Shown here: in pieces, positions 1-5,574 of the stretch
Layout of the letters: each line of letters starts with the position of its first letter
Position numbering within the stretch: the first letter of the stretch is position 1
Assembly (NCBI GenBank): GCA_050260275.1
Contig: JBLNBX010000170.1
Location: forward strand, 1 to 9,095
Reading direction: 5' to 3'
Origin: DATMXS01 sp050260275
GTDB lineage: Bacteria; Acidobacteriota; Terriglobia; Bryobacterales; Bryobacteraceae
Length of the DNA stretch: 9,095 nt
The notes under the pieces: model-generated
Databases searched by the model: none
Told to the model about the DNA's origin: nothing
The model's input: the letters and a program-made list of their open reading frames with translations, nothing else
Translations under genes and position numbers: made by a program

Positions 1-5
1 GACCC

Positions 6-20
6 CGGGGTTTAGCCCCG
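6..20 (+). other. small hairpin ahead of rplS
   Basis: CGGGG at 6-10 pairs with CCCCG at 16-20 around a TTTAG loop, giving a 5-bp stem 36 nt upstream of the rplS start. It could be the 3' end of a trmD-rplS spacer structure or part of a leader, but the window starts too close to tell. No U-tract follows, so it is not an intrinsic terminator. Confidence 0.25.
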
Positions 21-56
21 CATGTGGTTTAATAGATAGAAGATCAGGAATTCACC

Positions 57-404
57 ATGACCAACGCGTTGTTGATGAAGTTTGTGCAGAAGAACCGGCG
101 CGCCGATGTGCCCGAGTTCCGTCCGGGCGACACCATCAAGGTGCACGTCAAGATCAAGGAAGGCGACAAAGAGCGCCTGCAGGCATTCGAGGGAACCGTG
201 ATCGCCCGCAATAACAGCGGCATGGGCGAGACCGTCACCGTTCGAAAGTTCAGCTTCGGCCACGGCGTCGAGCGCATCTTCCCGGTCAACGCCCCGGTGA
301 TCGACCATATCGACGTGGTCCGCACCGGTAAAGTGCGACGCGCCAAGCTATACTACCTGCGTGGTTTGCGCGGCAAGGCCGCCCGCCTCAAGGAACGGGA
401 GTAA
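57..404 (+). CDS. rplS: 50S ribosomal protein L19
   Basis: Encodes L19, a protein of the large ribosomal subunit located near the interface with the small subunit. The 115-residue product has the family's usual length and layout: an N-terminal helix, the PEFRPGDTIKVHVKI segment (about residues 19-33), the beta-barrel core with EGTVIA and the GMGETVTVRK stretch, and the conserved C-terminal signature KVRRAKLYYLRGLRGKAARLK (about 92-112). The ATG at 57 is preceded by AGGA at 46-49, about 7 nt away. In many bacteria rplS closes the rpsP-rimM-trmD-rplS operon, whose earlier genes would lie left of the window. Here rnhB follows after 49 nt on the same strand. I see nothing unusual in the protein. 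Confidence 0.97.
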   Translation: MTNALLMKFVQKNRRADVPEFRPGDTIKVHVKIKEGDKERLQAFEGTVIARNNSGMGETVTVRKFSFGHGVERIFPVNAPVIDHIDVVRTGKVRRAKLYYLRGLRGKAARLKERE

Positions 405-423
405 GCCGCAGCGGCTGACCTGA

Positions 424-442
424 GCCGGCCCGAGCGGCCGGC
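424..442 (+). other. strong GC hairpin in the rplS-rnhB spacer
   Basis: GCCGGCC at 424-430 is perfectly complementary to GGCCGGC at 436-442 around a 5-nt loop. The 3' arm ends 1 nt before the GGAAGGG ribosome binding site of rnhB (444-450). No U-run follows, so rho-independent termination is unlikely. What the position suggests, by inference only, is reduced rnhB translation, an RNA processing site, or a stabilised 3' end for the rplS message. Confidence 0.4.
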
Positions 443-453
443 CGGAAGGGCGA

Positions 454-1287
454 ATGCCGGGTAGGCGTAGTTTCAGATGCACCGGTACCCTCGAGCGTGA
501 GGCCCGCGCGAAAGGCTACACGTTCGTCGCAGGCGCTGATGAGGCCGGCCGCGGCTCGCTCTTCGGCCCAGTGTTCGCCGCTGCCGTGGTGCTCTCCCCG
601 GAGCGTCCTATCCGCGGCCTCCGCGACAGCAAGGAACTGCCGGCGGAGGCTCGCCTGGAACTGGCTGCGATAATCCGCGATGTAGCCCTGGCTTGGGCGG
701 TCGCTTCGGTGGACGCGTTTCTGATCGACGAGGTCAACATCTACCAGGCGTCCTGTATTGCCATGAAGCGCGCCATCGCGCAACTCGACCCCCAGCCGGA
801 TTGCCTGCTGCTGGATGCGGTGCGCCTGGATTTGCCGGTGGCGCAGGTTCGCGTGATCCACGGCGACGCGCGCTGCCAAACCATAGCTGCAGCGTCCATC
901 CTGGCGAAAGTGGAACGCGACCGCTGCATGTGCGAGTGGGACGAGGTGTACCCGCAGTACGGGCTCAGACGGCACAAGGGCTACACGACGGCGGAGCACC
1001 TGCTCGCGCTCGAGCGTTACGGACCCACGGCGCACCACCGTTTCAGCTACGAGCCTGTCCGGGCCGCCTGCCCGCGCGCGCTCCGGTTTGATGCCGCGCA
1101 GTTCTCGTGGATGCCGGCGCGGCGCTATCTGGCCGGCATCGAGCCCTCGCGGCTGCGCGCCAGGTATGGCCCGCGACGCATCGCGTGGGAGCAGGCCTTT
1201 CAAGCGGCTGCGGCGGCGGAGCTCGAGATGCCCGGTTCGGCGGCAGGGGAACTCGAGATGCCCGGCGTAGCGGTAGGGGAGGCGTGA
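454..1287 (+). CDS. rnhB: ribonuclease HII with C-terminal repeat tail
   Basis: RNase HII cuts the RNA strand of RNA-DNA hybrids and starts removal of single ribonucleotides misincorporated in DNA. The core is clear: GADEAGRG at residues 27-34 supplies catalytic Asp29 and Glu30, RDSKEL follows at 57-62, Asp121 lies in LLLDAV, and Asp138 lies in HGDA. The 121-138 spacing matches the family. AAASILAKVERD follows at 145-156. At 277 residues it is longer than the common 190-260. The extra length is a C-terminal extension, roughly residues 215-277, ending in two copies of a 10-residue unit. The ATG at 454 has GGAAGGG at 444-450, a rather short spacing. Its TGA (1285-1287) overlaps the next gene's ATG by one base, indicating translational coupling. 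Confidence 0.95.
   Translation: MPGRRSFRCTGTLEREARAKGYTFVAGADEAGRGSLFGPVFAAAVVLSPERPIRGLRDSKELPAEARLELAAIIRDVALAWAVASVDAFLIDEVNIYQASCIAMKRAIAQLDPQPDCLLLDAVRLDLPVAQVRVIHGDARCQTIAAASILAKVERDRCMCEWDEVYPQYGLRRHKGYTTAEHLLALERYGPTAHHRFSYEPVRAACPRALRFDAAQFSWMPARRYLAGIEPSRLRARYGPRRIAWEQAFQAAAAAELEMPGSAAGELEMPGVAVGEA
1219..1278 (+). repeat. two tandem 30-bp units at the 3' end of rnhB
   Basis: Unit 1 is 1219-1248 and unit 2 is 1249-1278. They are in frame and encode ELEMPGSAAG and ELEMPGVAVG (codons 256-275 of rnhB). Both share CTCGAGATGCCCGG and end in a purine-rich AGGGGA junction. The junction after unit 2 (GGGGAGG, 1276-1282) is the ribosome binding site of the following gene, whose ATG is at 1287. 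This looks like a recent in-frame duplication beyond the catalytic domain. Confidence 0.9.
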
Positions 1288-1619
1288 TGGGAATGAACCC
1301 TGCTCCCGCCCAAGCGGCCGGGCTCAAGCCTCGCAGCGCCGGTCTCATCCACAAGATCGGCTCCGTTTTGTTCGTTTTCTTCTGCTTCGAGGTCGGGGCT
1401 TTTCTGGTTTTGTTCCCGTGGCTGGAGCCGTGGCAGTCCAACTACTTCGCGACGTTCGTTCCAGCGTGGGACACCATCTGGTCGAGCGCCTACTTCCGCG
1501 GCGCGGTCAGCGGACTCGGCATAATAAATATAGGCATCTCGTTTTCGGAGCTGTTCCGTTTGCGTCGCTTCTCGGGTGGCGGAGAGCGTCCGGACGGCTC
1601 CTCTAAAGAGGTTTTGTGA
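1287..1619 (+). CDS. small two-helix membrane protein, unknown function
   Basis: I do not recognise a named family. The start is the ATG at 1287, overlapping the rnhB stop (TGATG), with GGGGAGG at 1276-1282. An ATG at 1293 is a possible alternative. The 110-residue product has a basic N-terminal stretch (LKPRSAGLIHK), a hydrophobic helix at about residues 25-47 rich in Phe and Leu, a polar loop with several Trp residues (LEPWQSNYF, WDTIWSS), a second hydrophobic segment at about 74-92 (GAVSGLGIINIGISF), and a basic, polar C-terminus. Two membrane segments are likely. Its TGA (1617-1619) overlaps the GTG start of the signal peptidase, so the two proteins should be made together. A link to signal peptidase function is inference from coupling only. 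Confidence 0.8.
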   Translation: MGMNPAPAQAAGLKPRSAGLIHKIGSVLFVFFCFEVGAFLVLFPWLEPWQSNYFATFVPAWDTIWSSAYFRGAVSGLGIINIGISFSELFRLRRFSGGGERPDGSSKEVL

Positions 1620-2401
1620 GAGTGGATCTTCCCAAGAGTCAGCTTGCTGAGACGAAGGCTCGCGAGAGCGGCGCGCCGCAGTCGGACGGGCCCAGGAGCG
1701 CGATCGCCGAGTGGGCGGTCACCATCATCCTGCTGCTTTTCGGCACAACGACGCTGGTACAGGCGTTTGTGATCCCGACCGGCTCGATGGAAGATACCCT
1801 CCTGGTGGGCGACCACCTGCTGGTTGACAAGCTCTCCTACGCGCCCTCGGACTCAGTCATGCGGCGCCTGTTGCCCTATGACGAGGTCAAGCGGGGCGAC
1901 ATCATCGTGTTCCGCTACCCGGTGGACATCTCGCAGACCTTCGTGAAGCGCGTCATCGGCATTCCGGGCGACCGCATTCGCATCGTCCACAAGCAGGTCT
2001 ACCTCAACGGGGTGCCTCTCAACGAGCCGTACAAGTATCACAAGTCCGAGTACTTCGGCCCGTATCGCGATGACTGGCCGGCCGAACCCGACGCGCAGGT
2101 GCTCGACCGCGGGCTCGAAATGCTGGAGAACCACATGGTGAACGGGGAGATCGTCGTACCTCCCGGCAACTACTTCGCCATGGGCGACAACCGCGACTCC
2201 TCGCTGGACAGCCGCTACTGGGGGTTTGTTCCCCGCGAGAACATCATCGGCAAGCCGTTGATCATCTACTGGTCCTACGACGCCACGACCGAAGCGCTGT
2301 CGGGCCCGACGCTCAGCCCCGATCACCTGCTAGACCTGGCTACGAACTTCTTCAGCAAGACGCGCTGGGAGCGTACTCTCAAGCTGGTTCGCGCCAATTG
2401 A
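1616..2401 (+). CDS. lepB: signal peptidase I, first tandem copy
   Basis: Type I signal peptidases cleave signal peptides from exported proteins on the outer face of the cytoplasmic membrane with a Ser-Lys dyad. The 261-residue product has one N-terminal membrane anchor (about residues 33-53), then box B PTGSMEDTL with nucleophile Ser57, box C RGDIIVFRYP (93-102), box D VKRVIGIPGDRI with general-base Lys111, and box E GDNRDSSLDSRYWG (190-203). The residue two after Met58 is Asp where many relatives have Pro (SMxPTL). The start is probably GTG at 1616, which overlaps the preceding stop, with AGAGG at 1607-1611. GTG at 1622 is an alternative. The second copy starts 7 nt after this stop. Confidence 0.95.
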   Translation: MRVDLPKSQLAETKARESGAPQSDGPRSAIAEWAVTIILLLFGTTTLVQAFVIPTGSMEDTLLVGDHLLVDKLSYAPSDSVMRRLLPYDEVKRGDIIVFRYPVDISQTFVKRVIGIPGDRIRIVHKQVYLNGVPLNEPYKYHKSEYFGPYRDDWPAEPDAQVLDRGLEMLENHMVNGEIVVPPGNYFAMGDNRDSSLDSRYWGFVPRENIIGKPLIIYWSYDATTEALSGPTLSPDHLLDLATNFFSKTRWERTLKLVRAN

Positions 2402-2408
2402 GTACAAT

Positions 2409-3188
2409 GTGGTACCCGCAGTGACTGTGCCTACTCAAGCACCGGCAAAGTCCGAACCGCGCCCGGAACGTGGGGTTTTGGCGGAGTGGGTGATCCTGAT
2501 CATCGCGCTCCTTTTCGCCATAACCTCGCTGGTGCAGTCCTTCATCATCCCGACGGGTTCCATGGAGGACACGCTGATGCGCGGCGATCACCTCCTCGTC
2601 GACAAGCTGGCTTACGCGCCCTCGGGCCCCATCTCGCGGTACCTGCTGCCCTACGACGAGATCAGCCGCGGCGACATCATCGTTTTCCGTTGGCCCATCG
2701 ACATCCGGGAGAACTACGTCAAGCGCGTCATCGGCGTACCGGGGGACCGCATACGCATCATAAACAAGCAGGTCTACCTCAACGGCAAGCCGCTCAACGA
2801 GCCGTATAAGTATCACAAGACCTCGTACATCGATTCCTACCGCGATAACTTCCCAGGGCACCCGAACGTCGCGCTCGCGGAACCTGCGTACGCGATGCTG
2901 CGGGACAACGTCGTAAACAACGAACTCGTGGTTCCCCCCGGGATGTACTTCGCCCTGGGTGACAACCGCGACCACTCGCTCGACAGCCGGTACTGGGGTT
3001 TCGTGCCGCGCGCGAACATCGCCGGCAAGCCGGTGCTGATTTTTTGGTCCTACGACGCCCCGACGGAGCGGCTGGCGGACCCTAACATCATCAACTTCAG
3101 CCACATCTTCGACCTGGCCACGAACTTCTTCCGCAAGACGCGATGGGAGCGGACGCTGAAGCTCGTGCGCGGGTATCAGCTCCGCTAA
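2409..3188 (+). CDS. lepB: signal peptidase I, second tandem copy
   Basis: A paralogue of the preceding signal peptidase, also complete. It has a membrane anchor at about residues 27-47, PTGSMEDTL with Ser51, RGDIIVFRWP, YVKRVIGVPGDRI with Lys105, and GDNRDHSLDSRYWG. An ungapped hand alignment of 125 residues from AEW to the YRD region gives 89 identities, about 71%. The two differ mostly in the membrane anchor and in the segment between the KYHK motif and box E, a region that may affect substrate choice. The start is uncertain. GTG at 2409, 2421 and 2427 are all in frame and none has a clear Shine-Dalgarno sequence, so coupling to the first copy is likely. The gene to its right begins 3 nt after the stop. 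Confidence 0.95.
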   Translation: MVPAVTVPTQAPAKSEPRPERGVLAEWVILIIALLFAITSLVQSFIIPTGSMEDTLMRGDHLLVDKLAYAPSGPISRYLLPYDEISRGDIIVFRWPIDIRENYVKRVIGVPGDRIRIINKQVYLNGKPLNEPYKYHKTSYIDSYRDNFPGHPNVALAEPAYAMLRDNVVNNELVVPPGMYFALGDNRDHSLDSRYWGFVPRANIAGKPVLIFWSYDAPTERLADPNIINFSHIFDLATNFFRKTRWERTLKLVRGYQLR

Positions 3189-3191
3189 TCC

Positions 3192-4271
3192 ATGCCCAAC
3201 TCGAACCGCTACGCGCTCATCATGGCAGGCGGCCGCGGCACTCGCTTTTGGCCGCGCAGCCGCAAGCGCCGCTCCAAGCAGGTGCTGGAGGTTTTCGGAA
3301 CTCAGTCGCTGATCCAGCAGACTGCGGAGCGGGTCGCGCGGGTGGTCCCGCCCGAGAGAACGTGGGTGCTGACGAACCCCGACCTGCGGCCGGTGATCGC
3401 CGCGCAACTGCCCACAATCCCGCGGCGGCAGATCATCGCCGAGCCGGCTCAGCGCAACACCGGGCCGTGCAACGCTCTCGGCGCGCACATTCTGGCAGGG
3501 ATCGATCCGGCCGCCATCGTAGGTGTGTTCCCAGCGGACCACGTTATCAAGGACGTTCCGGCGTTCACACGCGTCGTCGAGGCGGCCTACGAGGCCGCAG
3601 CCGGCGGCCACCTGGTGGTGGTGGGAATCGAGCCGCGCTGGGCCGACGAAGGCTACGGCTACATCGAGTTCCCCGAGGGCGTCCGCGCGGGTGATCTGCG
3701 GCCGGCGCCCGTCCGCAGCTTCCACGAGAAGCCCTGCCGCGAAGTGGCCGAGCAGTGGGTGCGCGCGGGGAACTACTTCTGGAACGCCGGCATGTTCTTC
3801 TGGCGCGCATCGGCCTTCCTCGACGCCGTGCGCAAGTACGACCCGCAGACTGCGACTCTGATAGCTTCGCTGCCTCCGGTGCGGAGCCGCGCCTTTGCCT
3901 CTGCGTTCGCGAAGGTGTACCCGACGGCGCGGGATATCTCCGTGGATTACGCCATTTACGAGAAAGCGGACAACGTGGTCGGCATTCCTGCGGGCGACCT
4001 GGGCTGGAGCGACGTGGGCACCTGGCGCTCGGTCTACGAGCTGCTGCCGCACGATGACAACGGCAACGCAGTGCGCGGCGAGCTGGTCGGAATTGAGAGC
4101 CGCGGCAACTACGTGGATGCCGAACGGAAGCTGGTGGCGCTGGTAGGCGTCGAGGATCTGGTGATCGTCGACACTCCGGACGCACTGCTAATCGCCCGCC
4201 GCGACCGCGCGCAGCAGGTGAGCCAGGTGGTGAAGCGGCTGGAGGCTCTGAAGCGGGCGGATTTGCTGTAG
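3192..4271 (+). CDS. manC: mannose-1-phosphate guanylyltransferase (single-domain)
   Basis: Makes GDP-mannose from GTP and mannose 1-phosphate, the donor for polysaccharide, lipopolysaccharide and glycoprotein mannosylation. It carries the nucleotidyltransferase signature MAGGRGTRFWPRSRKRRSKQ (residues 11-30) with the conserved Lys29, although the usual Pro before it is Ser. Further motifs are QRNTGPC (87-93), FPADH (113-117), GYGYIEF (154-160), FHEKP (177-181), NYFWNAGMFFW (194-204), SVDYAIYEKADNV (250-262) and GWSDVGTW (271-278). At 359 residues it lacks the C-terminal isomerase domain of the roughly 480-residue bifunctional enzymes. It starts 3 nt after the second signal peptidase without a clear Shine-Dalgarno, so it should be translated by coupling. 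A related sugar nucleotidyltransferase specificity cannot be excluded, but these motifs favour mannose. Confidence 0.88.
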   Translation: MPNSNRYALIMAGGRGTRFWPRSRKRRSKQVLEVFGTQSLIQQTAERVARVVPPERTWVLTNPDLRPVIAAQLPTIPRRQIIAEPAQRNTGPCNALGAHILAGIDPAAIVGVFPADHVIKDVPAFTRVVEAAYEAAAGGHLVVVGIEPRWADEGYGYIEFPEGVRAGDLRPAPVRSFHEKPCREVAEQWVRAGNYFWNAGMFFWRASAFLDAVRKYDPQTATLIASLPPVRSRAFASAFAKVYPTARDISVDYAIYEKADNVVGIPAGDLGWSDVGTWRSVYELLPHDDNGNAVRGELVGIESRGNYVDAERKLVALVGVEDLVIVDTPDALLIARRDRAQQVSQVVKRLEALKRADLL

Positions 4272-4280
4272 GGGCGTTGA

Positions 4281-4293
4281 GCGGCATTGCCGC
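4281..4293 (+). terminator. weak hairpin after manC, possible operon end
   Basis: GCGGC at 4281-4285 pairs with GCCGC at 4289-4293 around ATT, starting 10 nt after the manC stop. A second small stem, GCGCG (4295-4299) with CGCGC (4303-4307), follows directly. Neither is followed by a T-run, so this would need Rho or another mechanism to terminate. It is listed only because it is the first structure after the operon. Confidence 0.25.
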
Positions 4294-4396
4294 GGCGCGA
4301 CTCGCGCGGGCGATGCTAGAGTCCCATTTGTTCGCGAAAGCCGCTACTCACGATGGGAGCACTGCTGAGCATGCAGCGACAGTAACTTGAGTCAAA

Positions 4397-4434
4397 GCCG
4401 GACCACGGGGTCCGGCGCGGACGAGGGCGTCCGC
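4397..4434. repeat. two perfect GC hairpins back to back
   Basis: Hairpin 1 pairs GCCGGACC (4397-4404) with GGTCCGGC (4409-4416) around ACGG. Hairpin 2 begins on the next base and pairs GCGGACG (4417-4423) with CGTCCGC (4428-4434) around AGGG. Both have 4-nt loops. An alternative stem, GTCCG (4410-4414) with CGGAC (4418-4422), uses the inner arms and would exclude both. There is no T-run on either side. The form resembles REP-like palindromic intergenic elements, but family membership cannot be shown from one copy. Confidence 0.7.
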
Positions 4435-4469
4435 CCCACGTAACCGAGGAGACCGGAGCTGCCGCCACC

Positions 4470-4499
4470 GGCTGGAAGCCCGCTGCAGGCTGATAGCCC
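4470..4499. repeat. degenerate direct repeat, GGCTGxxAGCCC type
   Basis: GGCTGGAAGCCC (4470-4481) recurs as GGCTGATAGCCC (4488-4499), 18 nt apart with 10 of 12 bases identical. It lies 35 nt right of the paired hairpins and may belong to the same repetitive element. Two short units are weak evidence on their own. Confidence 0.4.
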
Positions 4500-4642
4500 A
4501 CCCCGCACAGAGCCAGCTCCACTTGAGGGCCACTCTACAAAGATCCCGGTTCCATATGAGGCCACCCCGTCAGCCCCCGATTCCGCTCGAAGCCCGCCTC
4601 AACACTGGAGAAAGACGGAGATGCGCGCCTCGGGCGGCCGGC

Positions 4643-4816
4643 CTATGGTTCGGGGCCGAAGTCGGTTCGGCTCTCGAAATCGTACATGCGCGCGAGCAGT
4701 GAGTCGAACGCTTCCTGCAGCTTGCGGATGCGCTCGTCCACCTGGTTCTGGCGAGCCTTCAACTCCTGCGTGAACTGTTGGAATTCCTGCCTGGTGACAA
4801 AATCGCCGTTGCCCAT
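4643..4816 (-). CDS. small coiled-coil protein, 57 aa, unknown function
   Basis: I do not recognise this protein. Reading leftward from ATG at 4816 to TAG at 4645-4643 gives 57 residues beginning MGNGDFVTRQEFQQF and ending RTDFGPEP. The start is well supported: GGAGGAGGG (4827-4819) sits just upstream. Residues 10-50 are highly charged and free of Gly and Pro. Val26, Ile30, Leu33, Phe37, Leu40, Met44 and Phe47 fall at alternating 4- and 3-residue intervals, as in a two-heptad-plus coiled coil. No signal peptide or membrane segment is visible, so a soluble, probably oligomeric helix is likely. It lies 131 nt downstream of ribE on the same strand with a candidate promoter of its own. A longer overlapping frame over 4599-4829 has no comparable protein character. 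Confidence 0.75.
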   Translation of the reverse strand: MGNGDFVTRQEFQQFTQELKARQNQVDERIRKLQEAFDSLLARMYDFESRTDFGPEP

Positions 4817-4818
4817 TG

Positions 4819-4841
4819 CCCTCCTCCACGCCCCGATTCTA
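4819..4841 (-). promoter_or_regulatory. candidate -10 and strong ribosome binding site for the 57-aa gene
   Basis: On the minus strand TAGAAT (4841-4836) matches the -10 consensus in five of six bases. A transcript starting about 7 nt later would have a leader of only about 13 nt, almost filled by the Shine-Dalgarno sequence GGAGGAGGG (4827-4819), whose GGAGG part is 6 nt from the ATG. No good -35 is visible at the expected distance. The ribosome binding site is firm, while the promoter is tentative. Confidence 0.45.
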
Positions 4842-4926
4842 GCGCAACGCTCCGGCGCGCACGCGCGTTCACAGCCGCGCCGCGTCCGATACGCTCCAGC
4901 GCATCAGGGCCTCAGACGTGAGCCCC

Positions 4927-4945
4927 GGCACACGAATGCGTGGCC
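4927..4945 (-). terminator. weak hairpin after ribE
   Basis: On the minus strand, immediately after the ribE stop, GGCCACG (4945-4939) pairs with CGTGTGCC (4934-4927) around CATT, with one bulged base. No U-run follows, so it is a poor intrinsic terminator. It may mark the 3' end of the ftsY-ribD-ribE message or simply be a chance structure. Confidence 0.25.
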
Positions 4946-4947
4946 AC

Positions 4948-5571
4948 TCAGTACCCCAGGTCTCTCAGCTTCTGCTCGGTCAATCCGGACGGGGCGTACG
5001 CGGACAGCATCCGTTCCACGTACTTGGCGAGAATGTCGGCCTCGAGATTCACGCGATCGCCAACGCGCCGGGCGCGCAGGTTTGTATTCGCGTACGTGTG
5101 CGGTATGACGGCAGCCGAGAGGACACCCGCGTCCACGCGCGAAATCGTCAGGCTGATGCCATCGATGGCGATCGAGCCTTTGAACACCACGTAGCGCGCG
5201 ATCTCGTCGGGGAAGCGCACCGATAGCAGCCAGTTGCCGTCGCGGAGCGGCTCGAGCGCCGTCACCTGCCCGGTCGCGTCCACGTGGCCCTGCACAATGT
5301 GGCCGCCCAGCCGTCCCGAGGGCGACATCGCGCGTTCCAGATTCACCAGCGCGCCGGGCCGCAACTCGCCCAGGCTGGTGCGGTCGAGCGTCTCGGGCGA
5401 AACGTCGGCCTCGAACGAGCCCGCACCCACCTTCACCACGGTGAGGCAGACGCCGTTCACGGCCACGCTGTCGCCAGTCTTCAGACCTTCCAGCACGCGC
5501 GCGCAGCGAAGCGACATCCGCGCGCCCGCCCGTTCAACGGTTCCGACTTCTTCGATGATGCCCGTGAACAT
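4948..5571 (-). CDS. ribE: riboflavin synthase alpha chain
   Basis: Catalyses the last step of riboflavin synthesis, dismutation of two 6,7-dimethyl-8-ribityllumazine molecules. The 207-residue protein shows the family's internal duplication of two lumazine-binding barrels. MFTGIIEE opens the first barrel, GDSVAVNGVCLTV (33-45) is mirrored by KGSIAIDGISLTI (131-143), and GRLGGHIVQGHVD (86-98) and IPHTYANTNL (156-165) are signature stretches. The length is typical. The start at 5571 is fixed by the MFTG terminus and lies 3 nt after the ribD stop with no strong Shine-Dalgarno, so coupled translation is likely. The gene is called ribC in some systems. Lumazine synthase (ribH) and ribBA are not in the window. 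Confidence 0.96.
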   Translation of the reverse strand: MFTGIIEEVGTVERAGARMSLRCARVLEGLKTGDSVAVNGVCLTVVKVGAGSFEADVSPETLDRTSLGELRPGALVNLERAMSPSGRLGGHIVQGHVDATGQVTALEPLRDGNWLLSVRFPDEIARYVVFKGSIAIDGISLTISRVDAGVLSAAVIPHTYANTNLRARRVGDRVNLEADILAKYVERMLSAYAPSGLTEQKLRDLGY

Positions 5572-5574
5572 AAC

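Larger units (their letters stand above)
4272..4642. other. convergent intergenic gap, no gene seen
   Basis: This is the 371-bp space between manC (+) and the small minus-strand gene. I find no convincing coding sequence. The short open frames on either strand lack ribosome binding sites and recognisable protein character. It holds an inverted repeat TCCCAT/ATGGGA (4322-4327 and 4353-4358), two adjacent perfect hairpins (4397-4434) and a degenerate direct repeat (4470-4499). Its composition is less codon-like than the flanks. It could be a remnant of an interspersed repeat or of a decayed gene. Confidence 0.6.

Noticed and set aside
28..33. TTTAAT as a -10 for rplS
   Set aside because: No -35 partner is visible, and rplS is normally co-transcribed with upstream genes that lie outside the window.
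388..1203. A 271-codon minus-strand frame opposite rnhB
   Set aside because: It is antisense to a well-supported RNase HII and its translation has no recognisable motifs.
2403..2408. TACAAT as an internal promoter before the second signal peptidase
   Set aside because: It directly abuts the GTG at 2409 and has no -35 match. Gene coupling explains expression better, although a start at GTG 2421 or 2427 cannot be excluded.
2379..4052. A 557-codon open frame antisense to the second signal peptidase and manC
   Set aside because: It mirrors strongly recognised genes in GC-rich DNA, has low-complexity Arg/Val/Asp-rich composition and no family resemblance.
4322..4358. Possible tRNA or attachment site from the TCCCAT/ATGGGA inverted repeat
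   Set aside because: No cloverleaf, anticodon arm or TPsiC-like loop can be formed, and there is no integrase gene or second att copy in the window.
4316..4533. Minus-strand frames of 61-68 codons in the convergent gap
   Set aside because: They read through the paired hairpins and direct repeat. The translations look like repeat-derived peptides and lack start signals.
4599..4829. A 76-codon minus-strand frame over the small coiled-coil gene
   Set aside because: Its start precedes the strong ribosome binding site instead of following it, and its Arg/Pro-rich translation looks non-coding. The 57-codon frame fits better.
4686..5108. A 140-codon + strand frame over the small gene and the ribE end
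   Set aside because: It is antisense to ribE and the small gene, Arg/Ser-rich, and has no ribosome binding site.
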